NCBI GenBank assembly: GCA_017999915.1
Contig: JAGNKX010000005.1
Span: 62,001 to 126,000 of the forward strand
Reading direction: 5' to 3'
DNA: 64,000 nt
Source: Spirochaetota bacterium
Lineage (GTDB): Bacteria > Spirochaetota > UBA4802 > UBA5550
Under the pieces are notes generated by a model. It was not told the origin of the DNA. It saw only the letters and a program-made list of their open reading frames with translations, and ran no database searches. Made by a program: the position numbers and the translations under genes. Positions within the stretch are counted from its first letter, which is position 1. Each line of letters starts with the position of its first letter. Of the stretch, positions 8,929-16,478 are shown one piece after another.

Positions 8929-10797
8929 ATGAAAACCAAAATAGCCTTTCTCGGAAATCTCAAAATAAAAACAAGGCTCTTCCTATCAAGCGCAATTATC
9001 ATTGTACTGTTCATCAGCGCCTTCGGGCTGTTCCTGATTCCAAAGATGAGAACAAGCATCATCGACCAGAAAAAGCTGAAGCTCAAAGAAATTACGGAGA
9101 TCGGCATAAGCGTCGTCCAGGACCTCTACAACAAGTCCAAAAACGGCGAGATAACCGAAGAGGAAGCCCAGGCACAGGCGATGGCCACGATCAACACCCT
9201 GAGATACGGTCCCGAAGGAAAGGACTATCTCTGGATCAACGACTTCAGCCCCACCATGATCGTGCACCCCTTCGCCAAGAACCTCGAAGGGAAAGACCTT
9301 ACGGATTACAAGGACCCCCACGGCAAGGCCATCTTCGTCGAATTCGCGAAGATTTGCAAGGAAAAGGGGAAGGGATATGTAGACTACATGTGGCAGTGGA
9401 AGGACCAGAAGGACAAGATCGTGCCGAAGATCTCCTATGTGCAATCCTTTAACCAGTGGGGATGGATCATCGGCACCGGCATGTACATCAATGACGTCAA
9501 TGACGAGATCTGGTCCATACTCTTCGTTGTTATCGGGGTGTTCGCGGGCGTAATCGTGCTGATGTTCTCCATATTCTACGGGATCTCAAGGACCATCACG
9601 ACGCCCATAAACGGCATCACCGATATGATGAGGGACATCGCCGAGAAGAACGGCGACCTGACCAAGCGCATCCAGGTGGCTTCCACGGACGAGATCGGCG
9701 AGCTGGGTACGTGGATCAACACATTCATCAACGACATACACGACATCGTCGCCCAGGTGTCAATCAACGCGACGCACCTGGCCCAGACGGTCGAGCAGAT
9801 CTCGAGCGGCAACCAGAACCTCTCGCAGCGCACCTCGGAGCAGGCATCGGCTCTGGAAGAGATCGCCACCATCATAGAGGAAGCGGTCGCCACCATCAAG
9901 CAGAACTCGGAGAACTCCGAGGAGGCGAACCGGAAGGCCGAGGAAACCGCCCAGGTCGTGCAGGAAGCCAAGGACCTTTCGATCAAATCGATCCAGCTCG
10001 CGGAATCCGGCGGCGTCGTGGTGTCAAAAGCCGTCGACTCCATCAACGAGGCGAACAAATCGAGCAAGAGGATCGCCGAGATACTGAAGGTCATCAACGA
10101 TATCGCCTTCCAGACCAACCTGCTTGCCCTGAACGCGGCCGTCGAGGCGGCCCGGGCCGGCGACCAGGGTCGGGGCTTCGCGGTGGTCGCCGGCGAGGTG
10201 CGAAACCTGGCGCAGCGGTCCGCCGGCGCCGCCAACGAGATCAACGAAATGATCACCGATTCCATCAACAAGGTGGAGATGGGGACCGAGCTGGTTTCAC
10301 AGAGCGGCGATTCACTGGTCGGGATCATTGAATCGGCGAAAAAGAACGGCGAGGCGCTGGAGCGCATCATCGTGTCGGTGGGCATGGTGGGACAGCTTAT
10401 CTCGGAGATCGCGGCGGCCGGCGTGGAGCAGCGGCAGGGGATCGAGCAGATCAACACGGCCATAAACGAGATCGACACCACGACGCAGAAGAACGCCTCG
10501 CTGGTCGAGGAGACCGCGTCGGCCAGCGAAATGCTGGTGAACCAGGCCAAGGATCTGATGAACCTGGTCCAGAAATTCGTAATCAACGAGGAGGATGTTT
10601 ATCGCTCGGAAGAGGAAAAGAAGCATGCGCTCCACATGGAAGAGCTGAAGCGCATCGAGGACCGGAGCTCATCCGCGCACCATAGCGGGAACGGGAACGG
10701 CAGGAACCGCGCAAAGGTGGACCTGGGGGCGATCAAAGGGACTGAAAAAAAGCCGATCAGCGAGATCATGAGAAAAGAAGGTTTCAGCGAATTTTAG
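8929..10797 (+). CDS. Methyl-accepting chemotaxis protein with single Cache domain
   Basis: 622 residues. TM1 (about 14-35), periplasmic sCache_2-type sensor (about 40-190, with YLWINDF and a [10 protein letters not shown] end), TM2 (about 193-217), HAMP, then the signalling hairpin with tip [20 protein letters not shown]. Both helices around the tip are 14 residues longer than in the second chemoreceptor of this window, which fits the 40H heptad class. A charged, glycine/asparagine-rich tail of about 70 residues ends in GFSEF, matching the CheR/CheB-tethering pattern x-aromatic-x-x-aromatic. It senses a small periplasmic ligand and controls CheA and flagellar rotation. No che genes are nearby. 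Confidence 0.95.
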   Translation: MKTKIAFLGNLKIKTRLFLSSAIIIVLFISAFGLFLIPKMRTSIIDQKKLKLKEITEIGISVVQDLYNKSKNGEITEEEAQAQAMATINTLRYGPEGKDYLWINDFSPTMIVHPFAKNLEGKDLTDYKDPHGKAIFVEFAKICKEKGKGYVDYMWQWKDQKDKIVPKISYVQSFNQWGWIIGTGMYINDVNDEIWSILFVVIGVFAGVIVLMFSIFYGISRTITTPINGITDMMRDIAEKNGDLTKRIQVASTDEIGELGTWINTFINDIHDIVAQVSINATHLAQTVEQISSGNQNLSQRTSEQASALEEIATIIEEAVATIKQNSENSEEANRKAEETAQVVQEAKDLSIKSIQLAESGGVVVSKAVDSINEANKSSKRIAEILKVINDIAFQTNLLALNAAVEAARAGDQGRGFAVVAGEVRNLAQRSAGAANEINEMITDSINKVEMGTELVSQSGDSLVGIIESAKKNGEALERIIVSVGMVGQLISEIAAAGVEQRQGIEQINTAINEIDTTTQKNASLVEETASASEMLVNQAKDLMNLVQKFVINEEDVYRSEEEKKHALHMEELKRIEDRSSSAHHSGNGNGRNRAKVDLGAIKGTEKKPISEIMRKEGFSEF

Positions 10798-10840
10798 GTG
10801 AAATGCAGGGGCATGGCATGCCGTGTCCCTGCATTTCACC
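10797..10840 (+). terminator. Stem-loop at the end of the Cache chemoreceptor gene
   Basis: A 14-bp perfect stem (GGTGAAATGCAGGG / CCCTGCATTTCACC) with a 16-nt loop that itself contains GGCATGCC. It begins at the last base of the stop codon. No T-tract follows, so termination may need Rho, or the stem may protect the 3' end. Confidence 0.6.
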
Positions 10841-10872
10841 ATGCTTTGAGGGTGAGGCCACAGTCGTAAATT

Positions 10873-10978
10873 GGGGGTATGGAGCCATCCCGCTCGTCCG
10901 CCTCGTATAACATCCTGTTGACTCGGCGGAATCGGCGACGTCCGTGTCGCCTACTCGCCGGGATGACTCCATACCCCT
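10873..10978. repeat. 106-nt intergenic foldback element
   Basis: Outer arms GGGGTATGGAG and CTCCATACCCC, then a 2x2 mismatch, then ATCCCG / CGGGAT. Inside are a GGCGAC-GTCGCC hairpin (10934-10951) and the 11-mer AACATCCTGTT (10909-10919). It occupies much of the 402-nt gap before the TetR gene; no ORF is convincing here. It looks like a MITE/REP-type element or a structured RNA. Confidence 0.55.
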
Positions 10979-11199
10979 AAAAACATACTGCCACACACGG
11001 TAGGGCATAATAAAACAAAAATTTTTATTTACAAAAAATCCTCAAGATATATAATTTCCATCCAGTCGGGCTGTATTCAGTCCAATTACTATCATCACTT
11101 AATTTAATAGGATAGAAAACGGCAGTCCGATGCTGAAAAGAATCATAGTACGTCTGATTATCAGCGACAATCAGAACGAGGGAACAATAGTTATCCAGC

Positions 11200-11787
11200 A
11201 TGAAAAAAGAACTCAAGGTCATAAAGAAAAAGAAGCACATCATTGAAGCGCTCAAGCGGTGTCTCGAGCAGGACGTATACTCGCAGGTATCCCTCGAAGA
11301 CGTCGCGAAGGAAGCGGGCTTTTCCAAGGGAGGACTCCGCCACTATTTCCCCACGAGGGAAGAGCTCTACGTGGCCCTCATCGAGAACTTCTTCAACCAG
11401 ATCCAGAGGGACCAGATCGGCGTCGTCCAGGGCCTCGACCTGGACAAGAACGACAAGGCCCTGATCACGACCCTCTTCGGAATCGAGAAATTTCTCCTCG
11501 ACAAGAAGAACATGCGGATCCTGATCAACATCATCCTCTACGGCTTTGAAGACGAAAAGATACGCGAGATCATAAAGAAGTTCATCAGGAACCACCTGAA
11601 CCTCTACTCCACCACCATCAGGGAGCTGAAAAGCGGTGTCGAGGTCGCCGAACCGGAGGCGCAGTTCATCGGCAGGATCACCCAGGTCATTCTCCTCTTC
11701 GCAGGCATCCTGGAATACATCGATCCCATCAACGTGGACACCCCGAAGCTGATCGAATTCATCCTCACATTGTATAAACACGACTAG
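11200..11787 (+). CDS. TetR-family transcriptional regulator
   Basis: 195 residues. N-terminal TetR helix-turn-helix (about 10-58): VSLEDVAKEAGFSKGGLRHYFPTREELYVALI, with the typical YF pair. The C-terminal ligand-binding and dimerisation region is all helical and not assignable. It normally represses by binding a palindromic operator and releases DNA on binding a small molecule. Neighbours give no target: a chemoreceptor upstream and a PilZ gene convergent downstream. No strong Shine-Dalgarno precedes the ATG (GAGGGA lies about 18 nt away). Confidence 0.9.
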   Translation: MKKELKVIKKKKHIIEALKRCLEQDVYSQVSLEDVAKEAGFSKGGLRHYFPTREELYVALIENFFNQIQRDQIGVVQGLDLDKNDKALITTLFGIEKFLLDKKNMRILINIILYGFEDEKIREIIKKFIRNHLNLYSTTIRELKSGVEVAEPEAQFIGRITQVILLFAGILEYIDPINVDTPKLIEFILTLYKHD

Positions 11788-11802
11788 GGAGGGAGATTAA
11801 GG

Positions 11803-11857
11803 CCGGCTTTACAGAAACATCCTGTTTCATGCCGGCAGGGGGACATCCTGACCCCCC
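11803..11857. repeat. Tandem short hairpins with ACATCCTG loops
   Basis: GCCGGC (11803-11808) pairs with GCCGGC (11831-11836) around an inner hairpin GAAACA-TCC-TGTTTC (11815-11829). Directly after, GGGGG-ACATCCTGA-CCCCC (11838-11856) forms another. Both expose the same ACATCCTG sequence, also found in the elements at 10873 and 16162. Confidence 0.5.
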
Positions 11858-11882
11858 GGGCACGCCCCTTAAAGGACAAAAT

Positions 11883-11918
11883 ACCCCCTCCCGATACATC
11901 GGGAGTGCGGGGTCTTTT
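11883..11918. terminator. Intrinsic terminator between tetR-type and PilZ genes
   Basis: Stem ACCCCCTCCCGAT / ATCGGGAGTGCGGGGT followed by CTTTT on the plus strand; the minus strand reads into TATTTTG. Suitable to end both convergent transcripts. Confidence 0.6.
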
Positions 11919-11944
11919 ACCGCATGATGTTCAGCGCGCGTCGT

Positions 11945-12328
11945 CTATCGGTTGGACCTGATCTTTTCAATGATATTCGACAGTGTCAGCCTGTCTTCCG
12001 GCGAGATCACGTCGATCTCGACGCCGCACCGGTAGATCATCTCACTATCTTCGAATCGGACCGTATTCCACTTGTTTTTCACCGAGACCATGATCTTTTC
12101 ATCGCCGAAATCCACGGTTATCATATAATTATCCATGGATTTTATTTTTTCAACCTGGGATCCGGAAATGTAAGGGATCTCGATGCCGAAGCCCTTGGGA
12201 CTCAGATCGACAAGCATGCCCATGAGAGTATTGTCAAAATCAAAACAGCATCGTGCCATGCCGGTCGCGGCTTGCCGGCCGGTTTCTTCCCTGATGGGAC
12301 ACCTGTCAACCCGTCGTGCGTTATCCAT
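11945..12328 (-). CDS. PilZ-domain protein, likely c-di-GMP receptor
   Basis: 127 residues from the ATG at 12328; the frame stays open to a TTG at 12409, but that has no ribosome-binding site. The c-di-GMP signature is present: RRVDR near the N-terminus (RxxxR) and VDLSPKGFG (DxSxxG) about 30 residues later. The rest is a beta-barrel-like pattern ending in a helix. PilZ proteins bind c-di-GMP and change motility, secretion or polysaccharide synthesis. It is divergent from the flaA-like gene, with 231 nt between the starts. An HD-GYP phosphodiesterase is encoded about 41 kb away in this window. Confidence 0.8.
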   Translation of the reverse strand: MDNARRVDRCPIREETGRQAATGMARCCFDFDNTLMGMLVDLSPKGFGIEIPYISGSQVEKIKSMDNYMITVDFGDEKIMVSVKNKWNTVRFEDSEMIYRCGVEIDVISPEDRLTLSNIIEKIRSNR

Positions 12329-12473
12329 TGAATTGGCCCCGTGGTTTGATGTCTTTTTAAACCGGTAGTATGCCTGCCTCGTACTATAACAGCGCTGATA
12401 ATTTTTCAAGTAAATTACTTGGAGCTCCCCCCTTTTTTGACGGCAACTTTTTAACAGGCATCAAAAGAATTTA

Positions 12474-12502
12474 TTGACACTCCCCGCGAATCCTGTTATC
12501 AT
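12474..12502 (+). promoter_or_regulatory. Near-consensus sigma70 promoter of the flaA-like gene
   Basis: TTGACA (12474-12479), 17-nt spacer, TATCAT (12497-12502), 58 nt before the ATG at 12560. One of the best promoter matches in the window; it is not of the flagellar sigma28 type. Confidence 0.75.
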
Positions 12503-12559
12503 ATCATTCATAATCTGACACATTGCTTTGGTGGCAAATCAACTTTGGAGGATCCCGGA

Positions 12560-13276
12560 ATGTTTAAAAAAATGACAATAGCCCTCATGGCTCTGGCGTT
12601 TATCATGCCATTGTACGCGCAGGATAAAAACAAGGCGGCGGAAGAAAAGGCCGCGGAGGACAAGAAAACCGCCGACGATAAAGGGGCCGACGCGAAAAAA
12701 GCGACCGCCGACAAGCAGAAAGTGACGGTATGGCAGGAAATAACCCTGGAAGATTTTGAAACGACCCCGTACACGAATAAAAATCTCACCTTCAACGTGA
12801 CCTCGGACCAGGACGCGAAGCTCTCCATCCGCGACCAGCAGCCGTCAAACGCCAAATCCAAAAAATACCTGGGCCTCAAGGTGAAGACGCGGGGCGGCGA
12901 CATCATCACCATCAAGCCCGCCAAGGATATCATCATCGATAAATACTGCAAGTCCATATCGTTATGGGTTTACGGCAAGAAAACCTACGGCGAGCTTTCC
13001 TTCATGATCCAGGACACGAAAAAGAACAATCACAAGATCGTTATCGTGCCCGTGGTCAATTTCCTCGGATGGAAGCAGTTCACGGTGCTCCTGACCGGCA
13101 AGATCCAGCAGGAAGACGATTTCCTGAACCAGAAAAAGTTCATGAAGATCATCAACTTTCAATACAAGACGGTCGGCAACAAGACAAAACCCTCGGAATG
13201 GGAATTCATATATCTCGATGACTTCACCGCGACGGTGCGGGAGCGCTACGACGACAAGCAGAGCGACGAATGGTAA
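12560..13276 (+). CDS. flaA: FlaA-like periplasmic flagellar filament outer-layer protein
   Basis: 238 residues from the ATG at 12560, which has GGAGG 8 nt upstream. A signal peptide (FKKMTIALMALAFIMPLYAQ) is followed by a Lys/Ala/Asp-rich linker (about 22-58) and then a beta-rich domain typical of spirochaetal FlaA: a W/L-E-D-F-E opening, SISLWVYGKKTYGELSFMIQ, VVNFLGWKQFTVLL, and an aspartate-rich end (FIYLDDFTA). FlaA sheaths the FlaB core of periplasmic flagella. The match is by pattern recall; divergent members of the family vary greatly. It is monocistronic, with its own promoter and terminator, and no other flagellar gene is in the window. Confidence 0.72.
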   Translation: MFKKMTIALMALAFIMPLYAQDKNKAAEEKAAEDKKTADDKGADAKKATADKQKVTVWQEITLEDFETTPYTNKNLTFNVTSDQDAKLSIRDQQPSNAKSKKYLGLKVKTRGGDIITIKPAKDIIIDKYCKSISLWVYGKKTYGELSFMIQDTKKNNHKIVIVPVVNFLGWKQFTVLLTGKIQQEDDFLNQKKFMKIINFQYKTVGNKTKPSEWEFIYLDDFTATVRERYDDKQSDEW

Positions 13277-13302
13277 AAACGGCGCACCCAGGGCGCTGTG
13301 GG

Positions 13303-13336
13303 AAAAAAGCGGCGGTTTTGATCGCCGCTTTTTTTA
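13303..13336 (+). terminator. Intrinsic terminator of the flaA-like gene
   Basis: GCGGCG (13309-13314), 8-nt loop, CGCCGC (13323-13328), then eight T; the A-run before the stem also pairs with the T-run. Confidence 0.92.
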
Positions 13337-13391
13337 TTGTTATGCAACATATCCCGGCGCCGCTGATGCGCGGCCCGGTGCGGGATGCTAT

Positions 13392-13523
13392 TCATATGAG
13401 AGTGACAATATGCTCTTCGCGCGCGCAGGCGATACAGTACCTCAATCCTTCCCTGCGGTTTTTCCGCGGTATGTAGAAATGGTTCAAGTTATTGATTTCT
13501 TTGCCGCACCGTGAACATTTCAT
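13392..13523 (-). CDS. 43-residue CxxC/CxxC zinc-ribbon microprotein
   Basis: A short ORF found by reading the minus strand. It begins MKCSRCGKEINN and contains GLRYCIACAREE, giving C3-x2-C6 and C30-x2-C33 separated by 23 residues: a treble-clef or zinc-ribbon arrangement. The middle is very basic (PRKNRR). The ATG at 13523 is preceded by GAGGGA at good spacing (about 7 nt). Cys spacing and ribosome-binding site together support a real gene. It could bind nucleic acid or another protein; the function is unknown. It converges on the flaA-like gene and lies 56 nt from that gene's terminator. Confidence 0.65.
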   Translation of the reverse strand: MKCSRCGKEINNLNHFYIPRKNRREGLRYCIACAREEHIVTLI

Positions 13524-13840
13524 AATGCTTCCCTCGCATTAATGAGAATCAGCAACCGGCCCGCACCACGCCGCTCCCCTCTCCACGGTTCATCGGCCGG
13601 AGCTAAAACCGACGGGGCATGTGACCGGAAACAAGTCTGTTAGAATTATCGGCACCGGTCGGCCGATCTATTAATGAAATATCTTATTGCTGGTTATCGT
13701 CCAAGCCGAATAATTCCTTTACATTCGGCGTAGTTCTTACAGAAATTTTTTAAAATTTGTGTTTACAGTAATAAGTGATATTCTAACATCGCCGTTGATA
13801 TAATTTTAACACTTGTTTTTATTTTTTCCAGAGGGAATCT
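13524..13840. other. Intergenic region with one hairpin and a -10-like box
   Basis: 317 nt with no convincing ORF. GCCGAAT / ATTCGGC (13705-13729) makes a 7-bp stem with an 11-nt loop. TATAAT at 13799-13804, 37 nt before the next ATG, may be a -10 element, but no good -35 box is 16-18 nt upstream. Confidence 0.4.
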
Positions 13841-14179
13841 ATGCCATCAAAACCCAAAAGCGGAGCTGCATCCAAGAATAAAACCGAGCACCGCAAAACC
13901 GAAATCAGGCCTTCCAGGGTTAAAACAAAAAAAGTTAACCTTCTCAAGCTTTACTCGGAAATGAACAAGCTGTCCAACGACGCCGTGGACAAGGAAGTCA
14001 TAAAACGCTTCAAGATCATCATTGACACCATAGAAGATGATATTACGAAAAAAAGCCTGCTCCTTATTCTCAAGGAGCCGAAGAACGTGACCGTTTCCGA
14101 TTTTGGCGACAGCCTGCAGCCGTATATCAAGCATTATCTTTTTCTGTTAAAGAGAAACAAGAGAGCCAAAAAAGTATAG
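13841..14179 (+). CDS. Small basic protein of unknown function
   Basis: 112 residues, not recognised. A Lys/Arg-rich disordered N-terminal tail (about 1-35) is followed by a predicted all-helical region (LLKLYSEMNKLSNDAVDKEV onward) and another basic tail (LLKRNKRAKKV). The charge pattern would suit binding to nucleic acid or acidic lipid, but that is inference. The ATG has AGAGGGA 4-5 nt upstream. Next on the same strand are moaD and moaE, after an 83-nt gap with a GTCGTT / AACGAC hairpin, so co-transcription is uncertain. Confidence 0.7.
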   Translation: MPSKPKSGAASKNKTEHRKTEIRPSRVKTKKVNLLKLYSEMNKLSNDAVDKEVIKRFKIIIDTIEDDITKKSLLLILKEPKNVTVSDFGDSLQPYIKHYLFLLKRNKRAKKV

Positions 14180-14262
14180 GCTGACAAAGGCGCGGGGTCG
14201 TTTTCATTTCCTCAACGACATGGCCCCGGGCCGCCGACAATAAAACAACCGACGATTTTAAT

Positions 14263-14508
14263 ATGAAGATAAAAATCAAGGCATTCGCCAGCGTCAAAGA
14301 GATGTTCGGCTTCGAGGAAAAGGAGCTTACCGTTTCCGAGGGCATTACCGTGAAGGACATCATCCAGCAGTTGAAAAAAAGCTATCCCCCCCTTAACGAT
14401 TTCAACGGATCCCTGCTCTTCGCCATAAACGAGGAATACTGCCGGGAAACCGCTTCGCTTTCGGAAGAGGACACGCTGGCCATCTTTCCGCCGGTGAGCG
14501 GAGGATAA
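14263..14508 (+). CDS. moaD: MoaD-type molybdopterin synthase small subunit
   Basis: 81 residues with a ubiquitin-like fold and the essential C-terminal Gly-Gly (FPPVSGG). The terminal glycine is thiocarboxylated and donates sulfur to precursor Z in the MoaE complex to form molybdopterin. Two residues could suggest ThiS instead, but length, the PPVSGG end and the moaE neighbour 9 nt downstream settle it as MoaD. No moaA, moaB or moaC is in the window. Confidence 0.9.
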   Translation: MKIKIKAFASVKEMFGFEEKELTVSEGITVKDIIQQLKKSYPPLNDFNGSLLFAINEEYCRETASLSEEDTLAIFPPVSGG

Positions 14509-14517
14509 TACACGCCC

Positions 14518-14934
14518 ATGATTTCCATCATACTCCAGCAGGAGCCGATCGACACCGACCGGATCCTGGCCGAGGCGGGAACATCCGCGGACGGCGCCGT
14601 GGTAAGCTTTATCGGCCGCGTGCGCGACAACTCCCGCGGAAAGACCGTGATCCACATCGAGTACGAGGCATACGGCGAGATGGCGCGCAAGCAGCTCCGC
14701 AAGATAGTGGACGAAGCCGTGGCGCGGTGGTCCCTGAGCTGCTGCTCGGTGGTGCACCGCTTCGGCCGGGTCGGCATCGGCGAGGCCAGCATTGTCATCG
14801 CCGCGTCGACCCCTCACCGCGACGCCGCGTTTCAGGCGGTGCGTTATATAATCGACGCCATCAAGGTCGATGTTCCCATCTGGAAAAAAGAATTCTACTC
14901 GGACGGTTCCAGCTGGATCGATGGAAAAGAATAG
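14518..14934 (+). CDS. moaE: MoaE molybdopterin synthase catalytic subunit
   Basis: 138 residues, typical length. Family motifs: GAVVSFIGRVRDNSRGKTV, IEYEAYGEMA, VVHRFGRVGIGE, and the catalytic C-terminal part DAIKVDVPIWKKEFYSDGSSWI containing the conserved Lys pair. It transfers two sulfurs from MoaD thiocarboxylate to precursor Z. It starts 9 nt after moaD, and its last 14 nt overlap the start of the phosphoglycerate mutase gene, implying translational coupling. Confidence 0.95.
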   Translation: MISIILQQEPIDTDRILAEAGTSADGAVVSFIGRVRDNSRGKTVIHIEYEAYGEMARKQLRKIVDEAVARWSLSCCSVVHRFGRVGIGEASIVIAASTPHRDAAFQAVRYIIDAIKVDVPIWKKEFYSDGSSWIDGKE

Positions 14935-16153
14935 CGAACCGAAATATATCATCCTCCTGGGAGACGGCATGGCCGACCTGCCCATCCAGTCCCTGGACGG
15001 CAGGACCCCCCTGGAATACGCAAGCACTCCCAACATGGACCGGCTGGCCGCCGGCGGCATAACCGGAATGGCCCGCACCGTGCCGGACGGGATGCAGCCC
15101 GGCAGCGACATCGCGAACCTGTCCATCCTCGGCTACGATCCCCGGAGCTTCTTCTCCGGCCGCGCCCCCCTGGAGGCGCTCAACATGGGCATCGACCTGG
15201 GCCCGCGGGACCTCGCCGTCCGCTGTAACATGGTGGACATACGTGACGGCGTCATGGAGGATTTCAGCGCCGGCCACATCTCTTCGGAATTCTCCGCCGT
15301 CATCATGAAAGAGCTTGCCGGGAGCCTTGGCCTCGCCGCCATGGAATTCCATCCCGGGGTGTCCTACCGGAACATCGTGGTATGGAGGGGCTATCCCCAC
15401 GGGGGCCTGCCGGTTACGACGCCGCCCCACGATATCCAGGGCCGGGCCGTCGGGGCGCACCTTCCCCGCGGGGACGGCGCGGACATGCTGAACCGGATCA
15501 TGAAAGAGTCGGCGGCTGTCATCGCCTCATCGAGAGCGGTCCGGGACGCGGCGTCGGCATATAAAGGCACGCCCACGTCGGTGTGGCTCTGGGGCTGCGG
15601 TAAAAAGCCTGCCATGGAGACCCTGGGCAAGCGCTTCGGCCTGCGGGGCCATACCATATCCGCGGTGGACCTGGTCCACGGCCTGGGCAGGGCGGCGGGC
15701 CTGACGCCCCTTTCCGTGCCGGGCGCCACGGGCTACATCGACACCAATTACGAGGGCAAGGCCGCGGCGCTCCTCCGGGCTCTCCCGGATGCGAACTTCA
15801 TCTTTCTCCACGTGGAATCGCCGGACGAATCAGGCCACGAAGGGAACCTGGAGCACAAACTCCGGTCCATCAAGGACTTCGACCGCAAGATCGTGGGGCC
15901 GGTGATGGACGGCATCTCGTCGTATCCCGAACATACCGTGCTCGTGATGCCGGACCACCCGACCCCCGTCAGCATCCGCACCCACAGCAGCGACCCGGTC
16001 CCCTTCGCCATCTATTCCTCCACGGGATGGAAAGGCACCCCCTACGAGGGGATGAGCGGCGCCGCCTTCAGCGAGAAAAACGCCTCCTCCACCGGCCTCT
16101 TCGTCGCCGAGGGCCACCGCCTCATAGAGCTCATGCTGTATAAGAAATTATAG
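14921..16153 (+). CDS. apgM: Archaeal-type cofactor-independent phosphoglycerate mutase
   Basis: 410 residues from the ATG at 14921. Member of the alkaline-phosphatase-like metalloenzyme superfamily: YIILLGDGMADLP with the first metal Asp, the phospho-serine motif MQPGSDIANLSILGYDP, HVESPDESGHEGN, and the late metal motif VMPDHPTPV...THSSDPVPF. It interconverts 3- and 2-phosphoglycerate in glycolysis/gluconeogenesis. The ORF can be extended upstream inside moaE, but the ATG overlapping the moaE stop gives the right length and homologous start. Pairing with moaDE is unusual and probably reflects operon convenience. A threonine-pathway homoserine kinase role (ThrH-like apgM relatives) is a less likely alternative. 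Confidence 0.9.
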   Translation: MEKNSEPKYIILLGDGMADLPIQSLDGRTPLEYASTPNMDRLAAGGITGMARTVPDGMQPGSDIANLSILGYDPRSFFSGRAPLEALNMGIDLGPRDLAVRCNMVDIRDGVMEDFSAGHISSEFSAVIMKELAGSLGLAAMEFHPGVSYRNIVVWRGYPHGGLPVTTPPHDIQGRAVGAHLPRGDGADMLNRIMKESAAVIASSRAVRDAASAYKGTPTSVWLWGCGKKPAMETLGKRFGLRGHTISAVDLVHGLGRAAGLTPLSVPGATGYIDTNYEGKAAALLRALPDANFIFLHVESPDESGHEGNLEHKLRSIKDFDRKIVGPVMDGISSYPEHTVLVMPDHPTPVSIRTHSSDPVPFAIYSSTGWKGTPYEGMSGAAFSEKNASSTGLFVAEGHRLIELMLYKKL

Positions 16154-16161
16154 TTTCTAAA

Positions 16162-16342
16162 GGCGAAATATGCCTGCTTAGTGCGTTGTGGAACTAAGCA
16201 ACAAACAATCAATCAACTCTAAAACGAGCAAAACAGGATGTTTTGCGTCAAGCGAGGATGGTTCACGATGAACCTTCCGCAGCAAAACAACAATCGGTAT
16301 TTGCCTGCAAACAAACAGAGCAATAAACAGGCATATTTCGCC
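16162..16342. repeat. 181-nt foldback element with 15-bp perfect terminal inverted repeats
   Basis: GGCGAAATATGCCTG (16162-16176) and its exact complement (16328-16342) bound the element. Inside are hairpins CTTAGT/ACTAAG (16177-16196), GCAAAACA-GGA-TGTTTTGC (16229-16247, carrying the AACAGGATGTT 11-mer) and GGTTCA-CGA-TGAACC. It fills most of the 325-nt gap after apgM and has no ORF. This is either a MITE-like element or a structured RNA; which one cannot be told from a single copy. Confidence 0.65.
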
Positions 16343-16478
16343 CGATTCAAATCAAATATATTTTAAAATCATTTTACAAAATTATTTTTTATTTGAAATT
16401 CTCAAACAGCTGCCCATCTATGCCGTATATCGCCCGCGGGGCGCCGGGCACAACAATGAAAGAATAGAGGAAGGAACC

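Noticed and set aside
13218-13514. Plus-strand ORFs after the flaA-like gene
   Set aside because: They start inside the flaA coding region and cross its intrinsic terminator; the minus-strand microprotein at 13392-13523 has the better support.
14870-14920. Extended start for apgM within moaE
   Set aside because: Would add 17 residues unlike the family; the ATG at 14921 overlapping the moaE stop gives the expected start.
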